A stretch of DNA of 64,000 nt from Gemmobacter fulvus (GTDB lineage Bacteria > Pseudomonadota > Alphaproteobacteria > Rhodobacterales > Rhodobacteraceae): positions 2,137,501 through 2,201,500 of the forward strand of contig NZ_CP076361.1 of NCBI RefSeq assembly GCF_018798885.1. Reading direction: 5' to 3'. The position numbers were made by a program, and so were the translations under genes. This document shows positions 8,673 to 17,719 of the stretch, one piece after another. The number at the start of each line of letters is the position of its first letter. Position 1 is the stretch's first letter. The notes beneath the pieces are model-generated. The model had not been told where the DNA came from and made no database searches. It was given only the letters and a program-made list of their open reading frames with translations.

Positions 8673-10214
8673 TCAGGGGGCCGCGCCGATGCTGCTGGGG
8701 CGGCACAGGAAGCACAGCTCGGTCCCGGCCCTGACCTTGCCGCTGGCAAAGATCACCGATCCGTCATGGGGGGCCAGAATCTCGGCCCCCGTGGCCCGGT
8801 GCCCGATCACCTCGCCCGCGCGCACCGGCGCGCCGGTGGGGAAGGCCCGGATCAGGCTGTCGGCGTCGCTTTCGGCAAAGATCGCCTCGCCGATTTCAAG
8901 GATCAGCGGTTTGGCGGGCGGCGGCCCGGCCTCTTGCGCAATCAGGCCAAGGGCAGCCAGACCGCGCGCGATGACCGAATAGGCAACTTCGACCGAGGCT
9001 GGATCCTTGTGCGGCCCGCATTCCACGGTGATCGCCGCCCCACCCGCAAAGCGCATGAATTCGGTGGTGCCGACCGCATGGCTGATCTGATCGGTACGCC
9101 CCTGATGCGCCAGTGCGGTCAGATGGGCGGGCATCCAGCCATGCACGGCGAAGGGCAGGCCGATCGCTTCGATCAGCGCCAGTTCGGTTGCGGGTTGCGC
9201 CCGGGGTTCCAGCGCGCTGCCGCTGCCCTCCGGGCCGAACAGGGCGAAGGCCGGTCCTTCCGCCGCAAAGGAATGCAGGTCGATCAGCACATCATGGGCG
9301 CGCAGCATCGGGCACAGCACATTGGCCACATGATCCTCGTTCACCATCGGCACCGGATAATCGCGCAGCGCGCGGTTCAGGTTGCGGTCCCCCTCGCGGC
9401 GGTCAAGCCGGTAGGCCATGGCATTGACCACCGGCAGGAAGGTGACGGAACCACAGAGCAGCTTGCGGCGGCCTGCACGGAACTCGGCGATCATGCGGGT
9501 GATGGCCTTGGGTCCACAGACCTCGTTGCCATGCACCGCGCCGGTGACGATCACGCGCGGGCCGGGGCGCAGGCTGTGGAAGGTGACGGATTCCATCGTA
9601 TCGGGCGTGGCCAGCGGCGCTGTGGCATCGGTCGGGGTGGCGATGTCGACGATCATGCCCGGACGCAGGCGGCGGGCGAGGTTCAGCAATTCGTCATGCG
9701 GTACCGCCACGCAACCGGCGGTACCGGTCATCTCGGGGCGGGCGGCGTGCAGAAAGATGGCGCTGCCCGCCGCCGCATGCACCGCCGCATCGTTCCAGCC
9801 CAGCGGGATGAAGATGTCGAACAGTTTCGGCGCACGTTCGGGCGGCGGTTCGTTATGGCTGCGGGCGCGCATCCGGTTGTAATCGGGGCTGGCCGGGTTT
9901 TCGATCCAGTCATAGCTGTCGGGCTTGGGTTTGAACGGAAAGGCCATCGCCGCCATCTCGGCATCGGCAAAGACGCCCGGTTCGTAAAAGCCGTAGCGCA
10001 GCGCAAAGCGTCCGGCCGGGGTTGCGCCATCGCCTTCGCGCTTCAGCGCCGGATCCACGATACCCGAGCGGCCGACGGCGCAGGGCACCGTCCAGTCGCC
10101 AATGGTCAGCGTGCCGCGATGCGGGGCGGCGGCATCCTGTCCGGCGCGGACGGTGATGGTCAGATCCGGCCCGATTTCGGGAGCAGGCGCGGCGGCGAAG
10201 CAAAGGTCAGACAT
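8673..10214 (-). CDS. YkuD-like L,D-transpeptidase domain fused to M14-type (AstE/AspA) zinc deacylase
   Basis: A 513-residue two-domain protein without a signal peptide. Residues about 18-195 are a YkuD-like domain of the COG3786 type: H156 in IFLHAARP and C168 in GTAGCVAVPHDEL mark the catalytic His and Cys. Residues about 208-513 are a succinylglutamate desuccinylase/aspartoacylase-type zinc hydrolase of the M14 fold, with H228-x2-E231 and H314 (IDLHS) as zinc ligands and the substrate-binding DRNLNR block. YkuD domains act on the meso-diaminopimelate end of peptidoglycan peptides; M14 relatives include the murein peptide amidase MpaA. It is the last gene of the importer operon and overlaps the ATPase stop by eight bases. 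A cytoplasmic role in peptide breakdown is inferred. The start at 10214 was chosen because the longer frame lies inside the upstream ATPase gene. Confidence 0.85.
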   Translation of the reverse strand: MSDLCFAAAPAPEIGPDLTITVRAGQDAAAPHRGTLTIGDWTVPCAVGRSGIVDPALKREGDGATPAGRFALRYGFYEPGVFADAEMAAMAFPFKPKPDSYDWIENPASPDYNRMRARSHNEPPPERAPKLFDIFIPLGWNDAAVHAAAGSAIFLHAARPEMTGTAGCVAVPHDELLNLARRLRPGMIVDIATPTDATAPLATPDTMESVTFHSLRPGPRVIVTGAVHGNEVCGPKAITRMIAEFRAGRRKLLCGSVTFLPVVNAMAYRLDRREGDRNLNRALRDYPVPMVNEDHVANVLCPMLRAHDVLIDLHSFAAEGPAFALFGPEGSGSALEPRAQPATELALIEAIGLPFAVHGWMPAHLTALAHQGRTDQISHAVGTTEFMRFAGGAAITVECGPHKDPASVEVAYSVIARGLAALGLIAQEAGPPPAKPLILEIGEAIFAESDADSLIRAFPTGAPVRAGEVIGHRATGAEILAPHDGSVIFASGKVRAGTELCFLCRPSSIGAAP

Positions 10215-11224
10215 GGGATGTTCCGGCTTGAAGCAGATGGCAGCGGGCCTGATGGTCCGGCCCGATGTGGGTGAAGGCAGGCCCTTCGCCCGCGCGGCAT
10301 CGGTCGAAGGCCAGCGGGCAGCGCGGGTTGAAGGCGCAGCCCGGCGGTGGGGCCAGTGCGCTGGGAATTTCTCCGCCAAGCCGGGCAGGAACCCGGTCGC
10401 GGTGCATCGGATCGGGGATCGCCGAGATCAGCGCCTGGGTATAGGGATGCGATGGGGCGGTGAAGATCTGCCGCCAGCCGCCGGTTTCCACGATGCGGCC
10501 CAGATACATCACGGCGATGCGGTCGCTCATGTGTTCAACCACGCCCAGATCATGCGAAATCAGCAAAAGCGCGATGCCAAGCCGGACTTTCAGCTCCAAG
10601 AGCAGATTGATGATCTGCGCCCGGATCGAGACATCCAGCGCCGATACCGGCTCGTCACAGATCACCAGTTTGGGGCGGAGGATCAGCGCGCGGGCGATGC
10701 ACAGCCGCTGCCGCTGCCCGCCCGAAAATTCGTGCGGATAGCGGCTGGCCACGGCGGGGGCCATGCCGACCATGCCAAGCATCTCGGCCACGCGGGACTC
10801 GCGTTCCGACCGGCTGCCCATGCCATGCAGGCGCAGCGGCCCCGACAGGATCTCGCCGATGGTCTGGCGCGGGTTCAGCGAGGACATCGGATCCTGAAAC
10901 ACCATCTGTGCCGACCGGGCCAGTTGCAGCGGCGGCACCTTGGCCGGGCCGGTGATCTCGTGCCCATCCAGCCGGATCCGCCCCGCCGTGATGGGCACAA
11001 GGCCTAGCAGCGCCTGCGCGATGGAGGATTTGCCGCAGCCGCTTTCGCCGACAAGGCCCAAACATTCGCCGGGGCGCAGCGTCAGATCGACGCCATCCAC
11101 CGCCTTGACCGCCATTGATTTTCCACGCCAGCCTTGCCAGACCGGGTAATGCACCTTCAGCCCCTCGACCGAGAGCAGCACGTCGGAGGCGAGGGCCGCC
11201 GTTTCGGGCGGGATCATTGCAGGA

Positions 11225-11232
<8 letters not shown>
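10207..11232 (-). CDS. ABC transporter ATP-binding protein, DppF type (second importer)
   Basis: A 341-residue ATPase of the DppF/OppF type: Walker [10 protein letters not shown], signature FSGGQRQRL, Walker B LVICDEPVSALD, and a C-terminal CAFNPRCPLAFDRC extension. It belongs to the second peptide importer and overlaps the gene before it by eight bases and the gene after it by eight bases. It is clearly paralogous to the ATPase at 7716-8660 but diverged in sequence, so the two importers are not a recent duplication. Confidence 0.92.
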
Positions 11233-12198
<966 letters not shown>

Positions 12199-12202
<4 letters not shown>

Positions 12203-13017
12203 TTCCGGCCCTTCCCATGCGGATCCAGCAGATCGCGCAGGCCATCCCCCAGAAGGTTGAAGCCAAGCACGGCGGCAAACAGGGCCAGCCCCGGAAAGAT
12301 CGCGACCCAGGGGGCCACCATCAGCTGTTCGCGCGCCGAAGACAGCATCCCACCCCAGCTCGGGTTCGGCGGCACCACGCCAAGGCCGAGGAAGGACAGC
12401 GAGGCCTCGGCCATGATCGCCGACCCCACGCCCATCGTCGCCACCACGATCAGCGGCCCGGCAATATTGGGCAGCAATTCGCGGAACATCACATGCAGCG
12501 GGCCGAACCCCATGGTGCGGGCCGATTGCACATAGTTCAGTGACTTCTGCGTCAGAACCTGCGCGCGCGAGATCCGGCAGCTATAGGCCCAGTCGGTCAT
12601 GCCAAGTGCAATCAGCAGGCTGAGCAGCCCCGGCCCGAGGATTGCCATCAAGGCCAGCGCAAAGACGATGGTGGGGATCGACAGCATCAGGTTGGTCAGG
12701 CCCTGCACCACCTCGTCCCACCAGCCGCCCAGATAACCGGCCGACAGGCCGAGCGACACACCGATGGCGGTGTTCATCACCTGCACCGCCAGCCCGATGA
12801 ACAGCGAGATGCGCGCGCCATAGACCATGCGGGAAAAGATGTCGCGGCCTTGTTCATCGGTGCCCAGCCAGAACTGTGCGCCGGGTGGTTCTTCGGCATA
12901 CATCAGATTGGCCGAGGTCACGGGGTCATAGGGGGCCAGAAAAGGCGCAAAGATGGCCAGCAGCGCGATCAGAACGATGATCCCGCCACCGACATACAGG
13001 TTGGCTCCGGCTTTCAT
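12199..13017 (-). CDS. ABC transporter permease, DppC type (second importer)
   Basis: A 272-residue permease of the DppC/OppC family. Visible features are the N-terminal hydrophobic segment ending FLAPYDPVTSANL, the family motif FWLGTDEQGRDIFSRMVYGARISL, the EAA loop (LNYVQSARTMGFGPLHVMFRELLPN) and the end LLGDGLRDLLDPHGKGRK. The start MKAGANLYVGG was chosen because GAGGAGG lies about seven bases upstream; the frame is open for 17 more codons with no family resemblance. Confidence 0.92.
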
Positions 13018-13027
13018 GGCGGCCTCC

Positions 13028-13960
13028 TCAGCGGTAACGGATGCGCGGATCGACCACCAGATAGGCAAGGTCGACCAGCGTGTTGATCAGAAGGAAGAAC
13101 AGCACGATCACCAGAATCGTGCCCTGCACCGCCGGAATGTCGCGCAGTCCGACCGAGTCGATCAGCAGCGACCCGACGCCCGGCCAGGCGAAGAGTTTTT
13201 CCACCACCACCGAGCCGCCCAGCATGGAGCCGAATTGCAGCCCGATCGTGGTCAGCACCAGCACAAAGGCATTGCGGGCCAGATGGCGCAGCACCAGACG
13301 CCGCTCTGACATGCCTTTGGAACGCGCGGTGCGGATGAAATCGGAGTTCAGCGTTTCCAGCACCGCCGCACGGGTGGTGCGGGCCAGCAGTGCCATGGGC
13401 GCGATGCCCAGCGTGATCGCAGGCAGAATCAGGTGGCTCAGCCCGCCCCCGCCATAACCGAAGGTGGGCAGCCAGTGCAGTTTCAGCGAAAACAGATACA
13501 TCAGCAACAACCCGGCCCAGAAGCCCGGCACCGACAGGCCAGAGACGGCAAGGGTCATCGCGGCGGTATCAAGCCAGCTGCCCCGGCGCATCGCGGCGAA
13601 AAAGCCAAGCGGCAGGCCGATGCAGACCGCGAACAGGATCGCGGCACAGGCCAGCCGCAGCGAGGCCCAGATCCGCCCGCCCAGCATGTCGGCCACGGGC
13701 CGTTTGGTGGCGTAAGAGGTGCCAAGATCGCCGGTCGCCAGCCCGGCGACATAGCGCCCGAACCGCTGTGGAAGTGGATCGTTCAGGCCCAGCTCGGTCT
13801 CGATCCGCGCCAGCACCTCGGCAGACACATCGCGCTTGTCGGCCTGAAGCGACGAGGCATAGGTGCCCGGAATGACACTGAACAACAAAAAGACCAGAGT
13901 GACGACAACAAAGACGGTTAGCGCAGCCTGAACAAGCCGCCTGAGAAGAACATTCAACAT
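13028..13960 (-). CDS. ABC transporter permease, DppB type (second importer)
   Basis: A 310-residue permease of the DppB/OppB family, beginning MLNVLLRRLVQAALTVFVV and carrying the EAA loop DFIRTARSKGMSERRLVLRHLARNAFVLVL and the C-terminal VDLAYLVVDPRIRYR. It forms the channel together with the DppC-type protein ten bases downstream. The substrate-binding-protein gene lies upstream, separated by 66 bases that contain a hairpin. Confidence 0.93.
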   Translation of the reverse strand: MLNVLLRRLVQAALTVFVVVTLVFLLFSVIPGTYASSLQADKRDVSAEVLARIETELGLNDPLPQRFGRYVAGLATGDLGTSYATKRPVADMLGGRIWASLRLACAAILFAVCIGLPLGFFAAMRRGSWLDTAAMTLAVSGLSVPGFWAGLLLMYLFSLKLHWLPTFGYGGGGLSHLILPAITLGIAPMALLARTTRAAVLETLNSDFIRTARSKGMSERRLVLRHLARNAFVLVLTTIGLQFGSMLGGSVVVEKLFAWPGVGSLLIDSVGLRDIPAVQGTILVIVLFFLLINTLVDLAYLVVDPRIRYR

Positions 13961-13994
13961 GGCACATCCACGGGCTGACGGGGCTGGCGTGTGA

Positions 13995-14014
13995 GGGGCG
14001 GTCGAGGCCGCCCC
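13995..14014 (-). other. GC-rich hairpin between binding-protein and permease genes (second importer)
   Basis: GGGGCGG (13995-14001) pairs with CCGCCCC (14008-14014) around a six-base loop, a few bases after the binding-protein stop in transcription order. It matches in position the hairpins in the other two importer operons of this window. No T-run follows. Confidence 0.5.
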
Positions 14015-14026
14015 CCGGTGGGCAGA

Positions 14027-15664
14027 TCAGCGCGTGGGCGCGGTTTCGTCCAGCCAGACCTGATCGACCTCGATGATCGCGGCCTCGGTCACATTGGCAT
14101 CGACGCCATGCACCCAAGGCTGCGTCGCCAGCACCGCCTTGTTGTAATTGTGGAACCAGACCGGCGCCTGCTCAAAGATATAGGCATCGGCCTTGCGCAC
14201 CAGCGCCACGCGCTCTGCCGGGTCAAGCGTGGCCACGGCCTCGTCCAGCATGGCGTCGAAGGCCGGATCCTTGAAGCCCGCCCGGTTGGTCGAGCGCGGG
14301 CGGCGGCTGTCAAAGCTTCGCAGCGCCGAGACCGGATCGGGGCCGGTGCCGTTGGAGCGGAACCAGGCCGGGGCCTCGCCCTTGTTGATTGCCTCTACCA
14401 GCACACCCGCCTCGACCACCTTTGGCGTCACGGTGATGCCCACGGCGGCAAGGAACGGCGTCATCGCCTGCAACACACCCAGCGAGGAGGTCGCATCCGT
14501 CACCCATGCCTCGAAGCTGACGCCATCGGCCAGTCCGGCCTCGGCCAGCAGCGCCTTGGCCTTTTCGGGGTCAAAGGCATAGGCCTGACGGTCGGGATCA
14601 AAGCCGGACGAGGGCGTGGGCAGCCAGCCGACCGCCTTGAACGCCTTGTTCTTCAACAGTTTCTGGATGATGATGTCACGGTCGATGGCATAGTTGATCG
14701 CCTGCCGCACCCGCACATCGTCAAACGGTTTCATGTCGAGGTTCATGCCCATGTGGCGGGTGAACATCTCGGCAATCTCGATCAGGCCCTTCGACAGCTC
14801 GGGATCCTGCGCGTACATCACATAGCCGTTTTCCGACAGCACCGTCGCGTCGATCTCGCCCGCACGGAAGGCCACGTCCAGCGCCGAATAATCATCGGTG
14901 ATGGTGAAGGCGATGGCATCGGCATAGGGCTTGCCCGCCTTGAAATACTTGTCGAATTTCTTGCCCGAGATGCGCGAGCCTTCGACATGGTCGACAAAGG
15001 TGAAGGGGCCGCAGCCGACCGGGTTCGACAGGAAGTTGCCCCCCTCCACCGCCTCGCGCGGCAGGATCGCGGTCACCGCCTCGAACAGCAGATAGCCGGG
15101 GTCGACAAAGCTTTCGAAGCTGATCGAGAAGGTCAGATCGTCGATCCTGACGAGGCCCGCCACTGAATCGGCCTTGCCATCCATGTAGTCCTGCGCGCCG
15201 AGGATGTTTTGCAGGTTGGAAATGGCCGACAGGCTGCTGCCCGGTGCGAGGATGCGCGAATAGGACCAGATCACGTCATCGGCCGCCAGTTGACGGCCAT
15301 TGTGGAAAAAGATGTTGTCATGCAGCTTGTAGGTAAAGGTCTTGCCATCCTCGCTGCGTGTCACTTCGGTGGCCAGTTCCGGCACCACCGAATTGGTCGC
15401 CGAATCCCAGTTGTAGAGCGAACGGTGGAACGCCTTCGACACCGCCATATCCTGCGATTCATAGGTGGCATGGGGATCAAGGCTTTGCAGCGCCGATCCG
15501 AAGGGGGCCACCATCTGCAAGGTGCCGCCGGGGCGCGGCGTGCCCGCCTCCTGCGCGCGGACCGCAAAGGGGGTGACACCGACAGCGGCGGCGGCGGTGC
15601 TGGCAAGCATCGCGGCCAGCATGCGGCGGCGGCTCAGGATCAGCGAGGCGGGTGTATGGGGCAT
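14027..15664 (-). CDS. ABC transporter substrate-binding protein, peptide type (second importer)
   Basis: A 545-residue solute-binding protein of the DppA/OppA family (SBP_bac_5). The first 38 or so residues form an export signal with LSRRRMLAAML, which looks like a Tat signal, ending VRAQEA. The signature region reads LATEVTRSEDGKTFTYKLHDNIFFHNGRQLAADDV. It has AGGAAG six bases before the start. It is the second gene of the operon, after the serine hydrolase gene. From its companions (YkuD-like and M14 domains, serine hydrolase) its ligand is inferred to be a D-amino-acid-containing peptide such as a murein peptide; the sequence alone does not show this. Confidence 0.92.
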   Translation of the reverse strand: MPHTPASLILSRRRMLAAMLASTAAAAVGVTPFAVRAQEAGTPRPGGTLQMVAPFGSALQSLDPHATYESQDMAVSKAFHRSLYNWDSATNSVVPELATEVTRSEDGKTFTYKLHDNIFFHNGRQLAADDVIWSYSRILAPGSSLSAISNLQNILGAQDYMDGKADSVAGLVRIDDLTFSISFESFVDPGYLLFEAVTAILPREAVEGGNFLSNPVGCGPFTFVDHVEGSRISGKKFDKYFKAGKPYADAIAFTITDDYSALDVAFRAGEIDATVLSENGYVMYAQDPELSKGLIEIAEMFTRHMGMNLDMKPFDDVRVRQAINYAIDRDIIIQKLLKNKAFKAVGWLPTPSSGFDPDRQAYAFDPEKAKALLAEAGLADGVSFEAWVTDATSSLGVLQAMTPFLAAVGITVTPKVVEAGVLVEAINKGEAPAWFRSNGTGPDPVSALRSFDSRRPRSTNRAGFKDPAFDAMLDEAVATLDPAERVALVRKADAYIFEQAPVWFHNYNKAVLATQPWVHGVDANVTEAAIIEVDQVWLDETAPTR

Positions 15665-15712
15665 GGGCAGCTTCCTGTTGATTGGTTTTATGTGTTTTTG
15701 AATGGTGGTGGC

Positions 15713-16612
15713 TCAGCCGAAGGCCTCGGCCACAAAGGCGCGGGCAAAGGCGGGCAGGGTGCCGGTGTGATCCGCTGCCGCCTGCCCTTCGGTCATCACG
15801 GCTAGGGTTGCGGCACGGCCATCGGGGGCGGCGAGCGAGACCACATCATGCCGGGTCCAGGAGGTATGGCCCGCCTTGGACCAGACCTTGAACCCGGCAG
15901 GAATCCCCCCGGTCAGAAAACCGCCGATCTGATCGCCCTCGGGGTCTGGCCCGGCGTCGCGCTGCCAGTCGCGCGCCAGACGGCGGGCCATCCAGTCGCG
16001 ACCCGGCAGTGCGCCGCGCAGCATGTCATGCAGCATCCCGGCGCAGGCACTGGCAGACAGGTGATTGCCGGGCCGGATCTGCCGGGCCTGCCGGGCGCGG
16101 CCATAGGGGCTGTCTTCATAGGTGGAGTGGATCAGGTGGATGCCGTCAAGCGCCGGGAGGTTCAGCCCGTCCAGCCAGTCCTGCACCTGACGCCGGGCGG
16201 TCACCCAGGCCTCCAGCTCTGCCGGGGGCAACATGGGGCCGTCAAAGGCCCCGGTCAGGCGGCCCAGAAGATAGGTCGTCGCATCATTCGATGAAATGCC
16301 GATCATCGCTTCGGTCGCGCGGTGATCCTCGTCATCCAGCACGATCCGGCCTGCTGCCTCGAACGCGGCCAGTGCGGCAAGATAGAACATCTTGCAGACC
16401 GAGGCCGGATAGATCTGCTGATCGCCACGATGCTGCCAGACGGTTTGCGCCGCGAAAGGGCCGGGATCGGCGGCAACCAGCGCCCGGTCATAGAGGCAGG
16501 CGCTGACGGCCACCTGACCGGCCCCGAACGCCCCATTCGCCGCCTCCAGCAAAGCGGCAAGCCCGGCTTCGGCGGCGCGGTTCAGGGTTGGGTTGCTGGT
16601 CTCGGCGGGCAT
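15713..16612 (-). CDS. Class-A beta-lactamase-like / S11-like serine hydrolase, cytoplasmic
   Basis: A 299-residue penicillin-recognising serine hydrolase. All three active-site elements of the fold are visible: S71-x-x-K74 (PASVCK), S107-x-N109 (ISSN) and K246-A-G248 (SKAG, in place of KTG). There is no signal peptide or lipobox, unlike true beta-lactamases and D,D-carboxypeptidases, which work outside the membrane. No clear class A omega-loop E-x-x-L-N was recognised. It leads the operon with the peptide importer and YkuD-M14 fusion, so a cytoplasmic peptidase or amidase acting on imported D-Ala peptides is a reasonable inference. Antibiotic resistance is unlikely on location grounds. The ribosome site is weak (GAGG about 13 bases upstream), so the start is less certain. 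Confidence 0.78.
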   Translation of the reverse strand: MPAETSNPTLNRAAEAGLAALLEAANGAFGAGQVAVSACLYDRALVAADPGPFAAQTVWQHRGDQQIYPASVCKMFYLAALAAFEAAGRIVLDDEDHRATEAMIGISSNDATTYLLGRLTGAFDGPMLPPAELEAWVTARRQVQDWLDGLNLPALDGIHLIHSTYEDSPYGRARQARQIRPGNHLSASACAGMLHDMLRGALPGRDWMARRLARDWQRDAGPDPEGDQIGGFLTGGIPAGFKVWSKAGHTSWTRHDVVSLAAPDGRAATLAVMTEGQAAADHTGTLPAFARAFVAEAFG

Positions 16613-16707
16613 GAGTTGCGGACCTCGGGGCTAAAAAATGGCGGTTCCCTGCCAGAATGCTAAGCGCCCGATGACCGCAGAGGATATAGAAAAGGCTATT
16701 TAACTTC

Positions 16708-16723
16708 ATTCATATTCGATATG
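16708..16723. promoter_or_regulatory. Candidate operator for the divergent LysR / serine hydrolase pair
   Basis: ATTCATATTCGATATG contains the perfect inverted repeat CATAT-TCG-ATATG (16711-16723), preceded by ACTTCATT at 16703. It lies in the 176-base AT-richer gap between the serine hydrolase operon (start 16612) and its divergent LysR gene (start 16789). Thirteen of its 16 bases recur at 21265-21280 in the gap beside the paralogous LysR gene. Confidence 0.5.
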
Positions 16724-16788
16724 GGAGTTTGTGCCGGGCGCATAAATCCGGCGCCGTAAATCTGGGGCCAAAACATCTGGGGCATGGG

Positions 16789-17715
16789 ATGAAGCCGGAC
16801 CTGAACCTGCGACAGGTGGATATTTTCCGCGCCATCGTGAAATTCGGCACCGTCACGGCGGCAGCGGCGGCGCTGGGATCCTCGCAACCCACCATCACGC
16901 GTGAATTGCTGCGGCTGGAATCGACCGTGGGCTTCCAGCTGTTCGACCGGCGGCGGCAGCGGCTGCATCCGACCGCGCGGGCCTTGAAGCTTTATCATGC
17001 CATTGAAGAGGCCTATTCCGGTCTCGACAAGATCAACTCCTCGCTGCACCGGATGCGCGCCGCCTATGGTGAGATCTTGCAGATCTCGACCCTGCCCACC
17101 TTTGCGCAAAGCCTGTTGCCCGAGGCAGTGGCGCGGTTGCAGAAAGAGGCACCGGGGCTGACGGTCGAGATCGATAATGGCGATCCGCGCAATCAGTCGC
17201 CGATCTCGGGCTTCAATTTCGACATCGGCCTGATCGAAGGCGAATATGACGATCCCACCACCGAGGTGATCCGGCTGGGCACATTCCGGCAGGTCTGCCT
17301 GATCCCGGCAGGGCATCCGCTGGCCTCGGGTGATGGCCCGTTGGCCTTGCAGGATTTCGAGGATCAGGCCTTTGTATCGCTGGGCCCGAACGATCCCTAT
17401 CGGCTGATCCTCGACCGGATGTTCGACGCGGAAGGGGTGACGCGGCGGATGCCGGTCATCATGCAATCGGCCAATGGTGCCTGCGAGATGGTGCAGCGCG
17501 GCATCGGCGTGACCATCCTCAACCCGCTGACCGCGCTGGGCTATCTGGGCGAGAAGGCGGTGCTGCGCGCCTTTGGCCCGGCCCCGGGGTTTGTGGTGTC
17601 GGCGCTGCATCCGGTGGATCGGCCCTGGGTGGACAGTGCGGGCCGTCTTGCGGGCCATCTGAAAACAATCTGCGCCGAGGCGCGCCAGCGCCTCAAGGGG
17701 CTGAACCTGCTCTGA
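16789..17715 (+). CDS. LysR-family transcriptional regulator (paralogue of 21305-22237)
   Basis: A 308-residue LysR-type regulator. Its helix-turn-helix region reads LNLRQVDIFRAIVKFGTVTAAAAALGSSQPTITREL, nearly superimposable on the regulator at 21305. The inducer-binding half contains HPLASGDGPLALQDFEDQ and NDPYRLILDRMF, a stretch also shared with its paralogue (QNDPYRHKLDAVF). It resembles regulators of the opine/lysine-metabolism type in general form. It is divergent from the serine hydrolase/peptide importer operon and probably controls it. The start MKPDLNLRQ was chosen because the helix-turn-helix follows directly. Confidence 0.9.
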   Translation: MKPDLNLRQVDIFRAIVKFGTVTAAAAALGSSQPTITRELLRLESTVGFQLFDRRRQRLHPTARALKLYHAIEEAYSGLDKINSSLHRMRAAYGEILQISTLPTFAQSLLPEAVARLQKEAPGLTVEIDNGDPRNQSPISGFNFDIGLIEGEYDDPTTEVIRLGTFRQVCLIPAGHPLASGDGPLALQDFEDQAFVSLGPNDPYRLILDRMFDAEGVTRRMPVIMQSANGACEMVQRGIGVTILNPLTALGYLGEKAVLRAFGPAPGFVVSALHPVDRPWVDSAGRLAGHLKTICAEARQRLKGLNLL

Positions 17716-17719
17716 CCCG

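Noticed and set aside
15713-16612. Beta-lactam resistance gene
   Set aside because: The active-site motifs fit the fold, but there is no export signal, no clear class A omega-loop motif and no resistance-type neighbourhood; the peptide importer context favours a metabolic role.
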